Assembly (NCBI RefSeq): GCF_000972845.2
Contig: NC_040018.1
Span: 4,303,022 to 4,367,021, forward strand
Source of the DNA: Larimichthys crocea
Taxonomy: Eukaryota; Chordata; Actinopteri; Sciaenidae
Length of the DNA stretch: 64,000 nucleotides
Direction of reading: 5' to 3'
The position numbers and the translations under genes were made by a program. Shown here one piece after another: positions 1-10,104 of the stretch (position 1 is the first letter of the stretch; each line of letters starts with the position of its first letter). A model generated the notes under the pieces. It had not been told where the DNA came from. It was given only the letters and a program-made list of their open reading frames with translations, and made no database searches.

Positions 1-213
1 GTAGCAACGTGTGCCTCACAGAGGAACTCACTTCAGGCTTGCTGCTAACTCTGGACGGGCTTTCAACTTGTGAGAGCGGACAGGAGAGCAAAGTGCTTCT
101 TGTGTACACAAGCTGCTGTAACAGGTGAATTTTCCCCAGTGTGGGATCAAGAAAGTCTTAATCTTATCTTACTCTTATAAACTATACTGTCCTGCTGTAT
201 GAAGTAATAAAGT

Positions 214-500
214 AGAGTCAGTCAATCAATCAATCATACTTTATTTGTGTAGCACTTATTCATTGAAACAGAATGTAACACAAAGTGCTTCACTCAATAA
301 AACAACCACAGCCGCCCAAAGCCTGTGAACAAAAACATGACCAGGAAACACTATCTTATCATTTTGCAACGAGGGAACCCCGGAGGCAGCATTAGAAAGA
401 GATAGAAAGGATATACCCAGTAATAAAACAGAAAAACAAAAACTAACGGGTGTGGCTACAAACAGCAGTTCAACAGTATAGTTGTTACACGCTGTCCTGA
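214..500 (-). repeat. Non-LTR retrotransposon 3' tail, reverse orientation
   Basis: On the minus strand the sequence ends in a TTGATTGATTGACTG-type tail (plus strand: TCAGTCAATCAATCAATCA at about 217-235). It is preceded by GTGCTACACAAATAAAG and AGCACTTTGTGTTACATT. This layout, a 3' UTR ending in a short tandem tail, is typical of teleost LINE or SINE 3' ends. I cannot tell whether it is L2-like or RTE-like. The inner (5') boundary near 500 is a guess, because the sequence fades into unrecognised DNA. No reverse-transcriptase coding sequence is attached. Confidence 0.5.
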
Positions 501-1108
501 GCAACAAGCGGACCCTGAAGGTCTAACATCAGCCTGTGAAAGACGGTGTTTCATATACGGAATATTAAATAATTCTCCTGCTAAAATCTTCTCCGCAGCT
601 TGAAGAACGAGTCTTTTCTCGCTCCGCTTTGCTCCTGCTCTGTTGCATTATCAGAAGATATCGCAGTGGAGAAACTGCTCTCTCCACCTAGTGCTCGTCG
701 GGGCCCGCAACCATCACAGTGTCTGCTCATGTTGAACAAAATGGACAGAGGAGTATCTAAAGGCTTATCACTGGCATTGTATTACCCAGAATTCCTTTTG
801 CCTGTGTTATTCTCATCTCTCTCTCTCTGTCTCTCTGTCTCTTTCTCCCGCACGCTCCTGATCCACATTTGGCATGGCTGGATGGTCATTTTGCCAGGGG
901 AGAATTGGAAGAGATTGTGTGCGGCCCCCTTCAGTATGTTCTCCCCTTCAAGTCTCTGGATGTTTCCGTGCAGCAGAGAAGCGGCTAAAGCAACAGTCTA
1001 GAGAGAGAGGTAATTGCTTCCCGGTGATGAGATGAATTGACAGTCGCTTTGCAGCCGTGCTGTTTATTTCCCACGTCTGCCCCTCTCCACCGAAGCCCAA
1101 GTCAGGAG
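501..1108. other. Unassigned stretch with pyrimidine tract
   Basis: A 133-codon open frame runs through 600-1001 (+), but it has no recognisable domain, and its middle is a low-complexity CTCTCTCTGT tract at about 815-850. I see no splice or promoter context that would make it a gene. The rest is unremarkable. Confidence 0.4.
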
Positions 1109-1131
1109 TGTGTGTGTGTGTCTGTGTGTGA
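1109..1131. repeat. (GT)n microsatellite, interrupted
   Basis: About eleven GT units with one TC interruption. Confidence 0.85.
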
Positions 1132-1842
1132 GATTGAAATGCATCACCTGTTTGTCGAATTAATACAATATACGGGTCTGTGACTGCGGGTGTATTCAGA
1201 TTGATACAGAATTGTCCTTCCAAACTGAAGGAGAGTGGTTTCTCCTCGGCTCTCCTCACTCTTTGATGGGTATCTCACCATCGTGCCTCAGTGCGTCTGA
1301 GTGTTTCTTGCCTTCGAACGCAGTCAAGAGAAAAGAACACATCCTGCACAACTGACAGGGTTTATTCTTTATGGTGTTAGAGCTATTTGTAAAACAACTA
1401 TTCTGTGAATATTAACACTTAATTTTCTTATTTTTTTTAATCTCCACCAGTAGCTTTTACTCGAAGGTAACACAAAAAAACAGATAGCTTTTCTGGGGTT
1501 TATGGATATTTTGTGGAGGCTGTAGGTTAGGCAGTAGGGAGGTTAACTCCTGACAAGCACTTCTACAACATTACCTTCACAGCGTGGCATTCATCAGCTT
1601 AGTGACTCCCCATGCCTGCTCCTTGTCAAGCGCCGCTGTCACCGCCGCTGCATACTTGCGGCTTTACCGCAAAGATTCATTCACCAGAGGGCGAAGCTGA
1701 AACGAAATGAACGTCTTTTTCTGCCTCATCAGTAAGATTCAAACTGAGTGTGAGTTACGTAAGCGCGGCTAAATTTATCAATGCTCATTTTATGCAAAGC
1801 CTGAGCTCCCAGGCGCAGACTGTGTGATGTTCAAAATGAGAA
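1132..1842. other. Unassigned stretch, no gene seen
   Basis: Unique-looking sequence with a somewhat CpG-rich part at 1620-1780. It contains a CTCF-like site at 1680-1694. No repeat or coding signal was recognised. Confidence 0.4.
1680..1694 (+). promoter_or_regulatory. CTCF-like motif
   Basis: The bases TTCACCAGAGGGCG resemble the CTCF core (CCACCAGRGGGCG) with one or two mismatches. A single motif match is weak evidence of binding. Confidence 0.25.
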
Positions 1843-1873
1843 GGTGGTGGTGGTGGTGGTGGTGGTGGGGGGG
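1843..1873. repeat. (GGT)n microsatellite plus G-run
   Basis: About eight GGT units followed directly by a run of seven G. The strand is G-rich and could form a G-quadruplex. Confidence 0.85.
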
Positions 1874-2847
1874 AGTTGGGGATGAGGCGTTTGTTTCCCT
1901 GCAAGCCATTTGATTTCTATTTCTGTGCCTGGAAAAAACAAGATTTTAAAAAGGTCATGCTAATTTTAGCCGTGTTTTCTTGAAGGAAAAGGAAGACGTG
2001 TGGCTTTTCTGCTCAAACGCGCACAGACAATAAAAGCAGACTTCTGTTCACAGCTGTGGTTGCGAAGGGGATTACAGTCGAGAGTGAATGGCAGGCGCAT
2101 GCAACGTCTGCATATGCTGCTTTCTTCAGTCACTCACTCTCCTCTTCTGTGCGTGTGAAAGAGTGCGTTTCATTCTGGTGTGTATCTTGAAGGAAAAAGG
2201 TGTGATTTCTGCGCGAGGATCTCTGTCTCTCTCTTTGTTGCATTCACAGTGAAGTCTGAAAGCTGGCAGATCCAGAACTGGAGTGTCCTAGATCTCACAC
2301 AGGATCTTTGTAGATGGCTTTCCTGCTTTTTGATGCGCTGTCTCTTTCTCCTCTGTGAAACACTCACACACACACACACAAACGCACACATTTGTCTTCC
2401 TACGTTTCTGACGACCTCCATTTACAGCATTCACCGTAACTTAAACCCCTGTCTATTCCTAATTCCACATTTTTAATCCCCATCCTAACCTACACTTAAT
2501 CCTAATGCTGTCAGTTGGCAGGTTATTTTCCATTTACAGTCCTAAACTTAAAAAGAATTTATATTTGTCACTCGTTTGAGGTTGTGGGGAGTGTATCCTG
2601 GCTCACACTGGGCAAGAGGTCGGGTAAACCATGGATGGCCTGATATAACAAATATGGAGCGACAGTGTGCAACACGTTTTCCCTACTAATCAGTAACCTG
2701 AGATTGCTAGACCAATTTTTATGTGACAGAAATAAATTACTGCGTTCTACATCAGCGGCAGCTATCTTGGATGTGGATGTAAAACAAAAAAATGCCTTAA
2801 TGGCGCTCCTCTGTACAGTCATTGTATCAAACCTGCCCCGTTGTGAC
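1874..2847. other. Unassigned stretch with short (CA)n
   Basis: It contains a short (CA)n at about 2362-2380. Open frames at 2170-2476 and 2568-2954 are short and have no recognisable domain. The latter partly overlaps a dispersed repeat copy. Confidence 0.4.
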
Positions 2848-3055
2848 CAAGCAGCAACCTCAGTGGCTGTGAAGTGAAGCCAATGCGGACGTGCCAAAAA
2901 CTGCAGTTCCTTCGAATGACCACTTGAGGCTGGCTGCAGAAGCCTCAGGTCCACTGACGACCAACGTGTTTGCCCTTTTTTTTAGAAGAGGCAGGACTGC
3001 CAACATGGCATTCTTCAGCTGTCCATTCTTTATGTTGTCAGTGGTTGTGACCTGG
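2848..3055 (-). repeat. Dispersed repeat DR, copy A, internally deleted
   Basis: On the minus strand it carries the family's terminal part: the CAAGTGG...GAACTGCAGTTTTTGGCA block, then GGCTTCACTTCACAGCCAC and GAGGTTGC. At its other end it keeps the GGCAGTCCTGCCTCT and ACAACATAAAGAATGGACAG blocks. The centre (the TAGAGACCAAAACTG part) is missing, so this is a deleted copy. Confidence 0.7.
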
Positions 3056-4777
3056 CCCAGGCTGGTTTGAAATCTGAACAGAAGGGGTACCAGACACATC
3101 AGCCAGAACAAATAAAACATGAACTCACAGATTTGTCTGGTTCCAAGGCTGGATGGCAAGTCGATTACAGAGCTAAAACACTGAACCACTGAACAATTTA
3201 GAGTGTTTCAGTTTACCTAACCATCATGTCCATCATCAAAACCATCATGTCTTTGAGATGTTGGTGGAAGAAAGCCACACAAACGAGGAAACATTCTTCA
3301 CATTAACTTCTCCGTTAACCCCAGCAGATCTGAACCCTTGACTCTGGTACTAACCACTGTTCTGCTGTATCACTCTGAATTTAATTTACTTCTATTAAAG
3401 AGTGAAAATACTAAAAAATATTTTTAATTCATCAGCGTTAAACGGATCATTTTAATTCTAATAATTCATCTTTGAAGTGCATTTTGTTCCAACAGGATGC
3501 CGGCAGCCAAAATCATTCTAAACATCATTAAATGACAGATGGGAAGTTTTATGTGGCATTATTGAAAAATTGAATGTTTGGCCGAGAGAGAGAGAATAAA
3601 TCTTCTGTACATTTTTGAAAATGTACACGAAAGTCTCTTTATAAGTTGTTATTATTTATTCACTGAAGAGGAAAATGAAATAATATCATCAAGATTAGGA
3701 GTTTCTCCAACTGTCTGATGTATTCTGAATATTACACTCAAATAATTCTATTTTATTTTCTTACATATGTCCTTACATATCATCCTCACAGTTGCAGGAG
3801 CCTGCATTAAGTCAGAAAGAATAAGCAGGATAAGGGTCTCGATCCTGCTGAATTTAGTCCTGCAGGAATATTAAAATGCATCGAGCCCTGCAGAGATGGC
3901 GTGTTTTTATTCTGCACAATGGCCCAAATCTGGCAGCACGTCTCAAAATGCCTTTTCACTGCCACTGTTCAAACAACCAGAGGAAGTGTGTCTTTAATCA
4001 GAACGCATAATTTGTTGGTAACCATGACAAGTCAGTGGATATATTCTGGTGCCACCCAACAGTGTTCATCATTGTATTTCTGTGGTTTTATTTCTCACAT
4101 CATCAGGTGATCTTTACACCCGATGAGTTATTAAAATCTGCCTCGTACATTGTTCTGTATCACGCTTACAGTAAACGTTACTGTGACTGACTTTTTTTTT
4201 TCTCGCCTTTATGCATGGCTGCGTTAAAATCCCACACATCATAAAGAAAAACAGCGCTCCCCACAACAATTCTGTGACTCACCTCCCATTAATGAAGCCT
4301 ACATCCACCCTGATAGTACTACAGCCGAGTTTTACACATGAAACCCCCCCCCACCATCACCACCACCCTTCGTTCCTCTTCAGCTCGGCTGATCTGTGTG
4401 TTTCTCGTATGATTCAGAGCATCGCGGATCATTAAACATTTGCAACACAATCAGCGTTCCCACGTTCAAAATGGAGGAGGAGAAGATGTGCTGCGAGGAG
4501 CCGCTGGATCCTGATCACGCTTCTATGCTAGGGATATGTTTTTGCTACAGACCACACTGCCTGTTACCATGACAACAAACAGAATTTTCCCTTCACACAC
4601 TTCACCCAAGTGCTTTTCAACACAGAAAAAACCATCCTCCCCTCCCCTCTCCTCTCCTACCCCTCCCGGAGTTACTACCCGCTTCTCTGCTCCCAGCATC
4701 CTTTGGAGTTTGGGGAATACACTTCAATTGATCTCCTGCAGATGAGTGGAGCGAGACTGGTCACATGACTAATTCAG
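3056..4777. other. Unassigned stretch, no gene seen
   Basis: AT-rich in the first half. A C/T-rich strand bias is visible at about 4630-4672. Short open frames at 3901-4110, 4211-4435 and 4536-4745 show no domain. Confidence 0.4.
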
Positions 4778-5598
4778 ATGTCAGTGAGACTGCCGCCTTG
4801 TTTATTCTCTCTTTTCAAGCGGTATAAATTTGAGAGAGAGCTACGACTCCGGCGGGGTGACCTGATCGCACACGTCTGCGACAGTATGAGCTGGTATTCA
4901 CAGATGTGTCGGAGCGGCAAGGTGCTCAGCGGTGACCCAGCTGCGCGACCACTTCAGGCTATCATGCATCACCGTCGGAGGAAGCTGTGTTGGGAAACGC
5001 TCTGTCTGGCCTGCAGTGGAGGGATGGTCGAGGTGGAAAAGGACACTCTCTGTCACCTGTTTGGTCTTTTCCACTACATGAGCAGAGAAAACACTTTTTT
5101 TTAAATTTTATTTTTGGTCTTGGAACAAAAATAGACTCACCTCCACCTTACCTTGGAGACAGTAGTGATGATTGGCAACGAGGATACACTTACACGTCGT
5201 GGGAGGGCCTCCCTCACCCCCCCAAACTCCGAGATGCCAGACCTGCTAAGTACAGATGCCAAACCAGACGTGGGCCTGTTTTGGACACTTTGACCTTTGA
5301 ACTCTTTCCATTCTCACACCTTGAAGTGTCAGAGATGGATGAAGATCTGTCAGAGGCTCTATTCTGGGTCGGTGAGCGCAGCTCTGAGCATCTGAGATTT
5401 GACATTTTGACAACGGATGGCACTTTATGTCTTTTGAAAACATCCAACCCCAGAAGGAGAAAAAAAACAAGTAGAAAGCATAAACATTCAAACACCATGA
5501 AAATATGGACGATACAGTTCTTTTTAAACAAAACAAAAAAAAAATATGTGCCTGTTGTTTTCGAGCAGTCTTATCAGAGTAATAACACCTTATCCTGA
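4778..5598 (+). other. Two overlapping unrecognised open frames, including the window's longest ORF
   Basis: A 108-codon frame (4778-5104) overlaps a 203-codon frame (4987-5598) in another phase. The second is the longest ATG-to-stop frame in the window. I recognise no domain, signal peptide or membrane segment. Its second half is rich in Lys and Arg from an A-rich stretch (about 5455-5550), which looks compositional rather than selected. The block at 4830-5060 is somewhat richer in CpG than its surroundings and a TATA-like GGTATAAATT lies at 4820-4829. No splice or coding-bias evidence supports a gene. It could be a lineage-specific transcript or a chance open frame; chance is more likely. 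Confidence 0.15.
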
Positions 5599-6879
5599 CA
5601 ACCCAAACTGTGATTTCTTCTTCTCACTTTGTGTGCAGAAAGATTTGAAACCTAACAAGCTGCTTAAGCTTCTCAACTTCAAAGCAGCTGTTGGGCTGTG
5701 AGATAAATCCAATAGAAATCGCTGATGGTTTGATGTAACTCAGTTCATTTGGGATTGCACTGCTGTCTCTCGTCTCTTTCCTCCTGCTCTCACTTTATGA
5801 GAATTGATCTTACAACGCAGTTCGTCGGGATGTTTGCATTCGGTGAACTTTGCTATATTAATATTAGTCTAAATGTCTATCCATTCATCTCTGTCCTGCA
5901 CCTTCGTCCAGCTGTCCCAATCTCTACTCTATGTAAATTTATCATCGCAGACATAGATAAATATGACAGAATGCTGTAAATCTATCCCTTGCAACACATC
6001 TATCCAATGTCATTGACTGTCAAATTTAATAAATTGAGAGTGAAAGGAGGTTGCTGGGGGAGTAAGTCCAAGGTCAGCGCCACTGGATCTAAGTGCAGAA
6101 GCTGGTAAATGTTCCCCTGGGGAGGTCACTGGCCTGAGTCATGCTGTATTTGTCTGGCAGAAGGCCTACTGACATTTTCTGGATGTAAAAGAGCAGTTTG
6201 TCCATTGCAGCAAGCACAATTGTTGCTGACAACTTTTCCATCCGCAGCCCTGCGGCAGTGCCGTTGTTTTGTAAAGGAGTGGGGCAGGTACCTTTTGGGA
6301 TTTGGTCGATTGGGTTTCAAGGGGCCAGCAGCAGCATGCACCGTGGCGGCATTGGGTTTCCATGCAGAGGGGAAACGGTGAACGCCAAATTCACTGGCAT
6401 GAATGTATGAGTGCAGCCTCCAGCCATGTGCCGAGATATTGTTTCCTGTCAGGTGTTGCCTTACACCTCTGAGTGATGGAGTCTCTTCGTGGAAGACATT
6501 AAGCTGAAACTGACAGAAGCTATGATCAGTTTGAAGCTGAGGAGTGCTGCGGCAGCACTCTGACTTGTTTTCTTCTCTCTGTATATAATGCTTCTAATTA
6601 AATTAAGAATATTACGCTTTGTGTTCGGCCCCAAAGACACTAAAACAATTTTAACCTTGGCTCATCTAAAATTAAGGTAATAATTCACACATAATTACAT
6701 TCTTCACGCTGAACTTGAGCTTACAGTGTTGTATTTTAACATTACCATGCTTCACAAACTTCAGTCAGCTCCCTGACTGAGAATAACAGTGACAGCCTTT
6801 GGATTTGTAGCTAATATACTCTAAAATCCTAGACAGCAAGCTATATTATTGTGCACACAACACTACTTATGGTCTATTT
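5599..6879. other. Unassigned stretch, no gene seen
   Basis: Open frames on both strands at 6109-6410 overlap each other in several phases and have no recognisable domain. No repeat was identified with confidence. Confidence 0.4.
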
Positions 6880-7181
6880 CAGTGTTTCTTAAACTTTTTA
6901 CACCGTGTACCATCTCAGAAAATATTCCGCCATCCAAGTACCACCAGTAAAACAGACGTTAAAATAACATACTGTAGGTCGGCCCTATTCAGCTATACAG
7001 ACATTTCAGTCAGTGTGGACTGGACGAAACCAGTTCAAGAATCTGACTTACACGGGACTCACACAGGAGGCGTAACGGCAGCGTGACGGCTGCGCCACGT
7101 TTTAGCTGCGTCCTTTGCCCAGCGTCAACTCACACCGGACACGTCAGCCGCGTAACGGCAGCGGAGCGAGTCGGCCGTATT

Positions 7182-7245
7182 CACGCGAGAATCCTGGACG
7201 TACACGAGAATCCTGGACGTACACGAGAATCCTGGACGTACGCGA
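7182..7245. repeat. 19-bp tandem repeat, about 3 units
   Basis: The unit ACACGAGAATCCTGGACGT repeats at 7182, 7201 and 7220, with a partial fourth unit. The second and third units are identical and the first differs by one base. It lies inside the MADF-carrying element. Confidence 0.9.
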
Positions 7246-7309
7246 GACCCCGCGATAAACTGTGTATGAAGAAAACAACAACGACAAACAGCTGACTTTG
7301 CTTCTCCGA

Positions 7310-7394
7310 CGTGGAGGAGATTACAAAAAGCATCTGTTGTGTCATAAATGATTGTGTGTTGTTCCACTTCAACAATTAGTCTCTCATCGTTCAT
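7310..7394 (-). pseudogene. MADF-domain protein, N-terminal fragment (transposon-derived)
   Basis: Reading leftward from the ATG at 7392-7394 gives MNDERLIVEVEQHTIIYDTT. This matches the start of MADF domains, where an acidic start is followed by LI-x-x-V-x-x-(H)-P-x-(L/I)-Y-D. MADF is a Myb/SANT-related DNA-binding fold found in the accessory protein of PIF/Harbinger transposons and in some host regulators. After about 23 residues the pattern is lost: the frame stays open to 7125 but continues into sequence with no MADF features, so the domain is truncated to its first helix. The frame also extends ten codons upstream of this ATG; I prefer this start because domain similarity begins there. 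Without the rest of the domain it cannot bind DNA as MADF. It is a deletion remnant. Confidence 0.5.
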
Positions 7395-7504
7395 ATTGAG
7401 ACCCTTTGATCGATCTTTGATCACCTGGTGCCACCGGTCATGACGTAACGTTGATGTGAAGTTGTGATAAGCGACATGAACTGTGTATTGTGTTTTACTT
7501 TGAA

Positions 7505-7518
7505 AGGGGGCGGAAGTT
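7505..7518 (+). promoter_or_regulatory. GC-box with adjacent ETS-like core in the element's upstream part
   Basis: GGGGGCGGAAGTTT combines a GC-box (Sp1-like) and a CGGAAGT ETS core. It lies about 110 bp upstream of the minus-strand MADF start, which fits the position of the transposon's own promoter. This is an inference from motifs only. Confidence 0.25.
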
Positions 7519-8236
7519 TATTACGTTGATTCTGTGTCGGATTTCCTGTCTGGTGCGATCTGCTCTGTTGAAATTTACGAGGTTTAACAGCGGCTCACAT
7601 CAAAAATAGAAATGCTACAGAATGCTCGCGCCATGGGACGCGCCCTGTGTGAGTGCTCTCATTGACTAGACTGGCAGCTATCTGCTATGGTGACCGCGGC
7701 ACAGCTGTAACGCGCCTTTACCTGGGTGTAAAAGAGGTAGTCCTGATCCACGCTTCTCCTCCTTATAGTTCCTGTTTGGAGTCTGTGTTTTTGAAGCGTT
7801 AATCTTACCTCCACTCGCTTCCTGCCATGCGTGCTACGTGCTACTTGCATGAATGTGACGTGACTATGGAACAGGGTACGAAAGAACACATGACAGGTTC
7901 TCATAGTCTAAGTGTTTTCATTTGAAATTTATTGTAGTTTTGATGTTATTAAATGTTTCTAAATTAATATATTTTATTAAAAATTTCACATAGCGTACCA
8001 CGCAAGGGATCTCACGTGCCACCAGTACTTGTAGAATCTAAAACACATGTATAGCTTTTGTAGTGTAGGCTATTTGTTTATATGTTCCATCACTTCCAGC
8101 AATTGGCACAGGGTGCGGTTGTGCCCTCTCACCTTATTTCACCTGTTCACTTGGTGGCAGTGTTCAGACAAAGAGGGTGAGCAGGGCTCGGATATGTTCT
8201 GTCTGGTCGTCTCGTCTTGTCAAGTCACAGTAACCT

Positions 8237-8922
8237 CTAAAATACAGTGCATGGCTCTGAAACGGCTCCGCCATGGCGATGGAGCCAATACGTTTCAATT
8301 TTAGTCAATGTGTCAGCTCACACAGTCTCCAGTCCCGCTGCATCACGGCTCCGGAACGACTGGAGCCCTCCGCAACACATACGCAGAGCTTCTATTTTTC
8401 ACGGACGCCGGAGCACGGCGCATAAATTCAGCACAGAGCAGACCATGCGGGGAAGGAAACAAAATACAAAATAAAGCCCTGGTTGATTTTCAAAATAAAA
8501 TACTCTGTGTTCACCGCAGATCGAGTTTCATTACAAGAACACGTCATAATGGGCGAGGCTGACCTGAAGTCAACAGGTCAGAGGTTTTGAGGCGTCTTTT
8601 CACCCGTCGACCCACATGGATGAGGAGAAGTTGATTCTGGAGGTCCAAAATCAACCGAGCAATTGTGACACCTCACATCCTTTTTTATAAGGACACCAGA
8701 AAAAAAGATGCGGCGTGGAATGCCGTTGCAGGAGTCAAAGAAACTACAGCCGGCAATATCGCGCGATTATGCGTGAATTCGCGATCTCGTGCGTTCTTGC
8801 AACACTCGGTGGCCGTTGGAGTCGCACTAGTGCGCATCACAAATGGATTATGTGTGAGTTGGCGGACGGCGGAGTACGCTGTCGTTCCGGAGCAGAGCCG
8901 TTTCGCATGCAGTGTATTTTAG
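8237..8922 (+). mobile_element. MADF-carrying nonautonomous DNA transposon, PIF/Harbinger-like, second family
   Basis: The left terminus CTAAAATACAGTGCATG (8237-8253) and the right terminus CATGCAGTGTATTTTAG (8906-8922) are inverted repeats with one mismatch over 17 bases. AAACGGCTC-type words next to both ends extend the symmetry. The 686-bp interior is CpG-rich and holds a plus-strand MADF start at 8616. I cannot see a clean 3-bp target duplication, because the flanking bases continue the inverted symmetry. Its termini differ from those of the neighbouring MADF element at 7057, so this is a separate family. Confidence 0.65.
8616..8742 (+). pseudogene. MADF-domain protein, N-terminal fragment with frameshift (transposon-derived)
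   Basis: From ATG 8616 the frame reads MDEEKLILEVQNQPSNCDTS and stops at TAA 8688. A one-base shift in the T-run at about 8682-8688 brings in a second frame with YKDTRKKDAAWNAVAG. The two parts together correspond to the start of a MADF domain: an acidic opening, LI-x-x-V, then Y-K-D-x-x-x-K-x-x-AW, where the Trp is a hallmark of the fold. Similarity is lost after about 8742, so the third helix and any C-terminal protein are missing. The frameshift and truncation make it nonfunctional as it stands. It sits centrally in an element with inverted termini, which supports transposon origin over a host exon. Confidence 0.6.
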
Positions 8923-9413
8923 GTGTAAGAGCCTGCTTAGCCTCTTAGCGGCATTTTTTAATTGATAGTGGTCACAACAGTACTTATACTAAAGTTTGAG
9001 AGTGGTCTATTGTAAATATAGAATCCATAAGTAATGAAACAGTGGAAACAACATGTGAATGACAACAACTTTAACAATGTAAGAACACACATTGTCGGCC
9101 CATTGCACGTTAGAAACAGTACTTTGTTAGTAATGTTATTTTTCAGTATATGTGGAGTTGCACAAAAAACAAATAAGAAGTCCAAGAAGTTGCAGATATT
9201 TTGCAAAGATCTCAGACTGATTAATGTGTTTATTATTTGTTTCGTTTATGTAAGCACAAACACTAGCCAAAAAAAAAAAAAAGTTCATGACATGTTCTGC
9301 ACCGCTGCTTTTTTAGGCTGGCTCACAATGACGAAGCAGGCGTCTGAATGAGTTTGTCTGGCTGTGTGGCAAACATTTAGTGCTTGTCTGTGTTGTTGTG
9401 GTTGTCTTTTTTA

Positions 9414-9444
<31 letters not shown>

Positions 9445-10104
9445 GATTGTGTAGGGTAGACCTTGTTTTGTGGAGACAGCTGTAAAGGGTGAGCTACTAT
9501 ATATATCTTCAACCTCACCATGACCCGATCCCAGAGTCATACATCGACCTTTCAGGGTCGCTGTCATGCACAACAACATCATGACAAACACATTTAGTGT
9601 CTTTAGGTCTGTGGAGCATTAAAAATATTAATAAAGTTTAGTTTTTGTTGCTTTACTGTGGATCTGTGAAGGTTTTGTTGAAGGTGAACCGGCTGCATCC
9701 TCGTAGGCAAATTGCAACACGGTCGCAGCGTGTCCATCAACCAGCTTGATGGATGAACTGGTGTTTGTCCAAGAGTCAAGTAATTGCACCACAACGGACC
9801 CATTTAAAATATTTAAACAGTGTCGAACATGAATGGCTCGGGCATCGAGTTTCAAAAGCAACCACCGTAAAAGGCCGCTGTGGATGAAAACGTTCTGTCA
9901 CCGTGAGCTCAGGCCCTGCTGACAGAGCTGATTCTGTGTGATGTACATAAACATGTCCCAACAGTTCAGCCAACAGCAAACAAAACTGTTACAGTCAGGG
10001 AGGGAGACGTGCTGAGCTTTAGCAAGTTGGCTTCTCTTTGTGTCGACACCAAGCATTGGATTGGATTGCATAACATTGTCATCAACACTGAGAATAGAGT
10101 AGAT
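8923..10104. other. Unassigned stretch with microsatellite
   Basis: Apart from the (GT)n at 9420 I recognise nothing. Overlapping minus-strand open frames between 9603 and 10122 have no domain. Confidence 0.4.
9420..9445. repeat. (GT)n microsatellite
   Basis: Thirteen uninterrupted GT units. Confidence 0.95.

Larger units (their letters stand above)
7057..7654 (-). mobile_element. MADF-carrying nonautonomous DNA transposon, PIF/Harbinger-like
   Basis: The terminal inverted repeats are visible: ACTCACACAGGAGGCGT at 7057 pairs with the reverse complement of ACGCGCCCTGTGTGAGT at 7638-7654, with two mismatches. The left end is partly repeated inside: ACTCACAC followed shortly by CGTAACGGCAGCG occurs near 7057-7083 and again near 7129-7163. 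The element is CpG-rich against a CpG-poor background, as expected of a relatively young insertion. It holds a minus-strand MADF start (7310-7394) and a 19-bp tandem array. Target duplications are not clear. Membership in PIF/Harbinger is inferred from the MADF domain, which many such elements encode as a second protein. Confidence 0.55.
6880..8046 (+). mobile_element. hAT-like nonautonomous element, host of a nested element
   Basis: The left end begins CAGTGTTTCTTAAACTTTTT and is followed by GTACCATCTCAGAAAAT and CCAAGTACCACC. The right end carries GCGTACCACGCAAGG and GTGCCACCAGTAC. Paired ends with repeated GTACCAC words resemble nonautonomous hAT elements common in fish. The rightmost terminus is eroded and no 8-bp target duplication is clear. 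The central part (7057-7654) is a different, CpG-rich element that appears nested here. Boundaries are approximate. Confidence 0.45.

Noticed and set aside
600..1001. 133-codon frame as a secreted or membrane protein
   Set aside because: The hydrophobic part is translated CT-rich low complexity.
5610..5700. Exon after the acceptor-like TTCTTCTCACTTTGTGTGCAG
   Set aside because: The following frames close quickly and no matching donor or homology was seen.
7182..7245. CRISPR-like array
   Set aside because: The units are directly adjacent with no spacers. It is an ordinary tandem repeat in a eukaryotic transposon.
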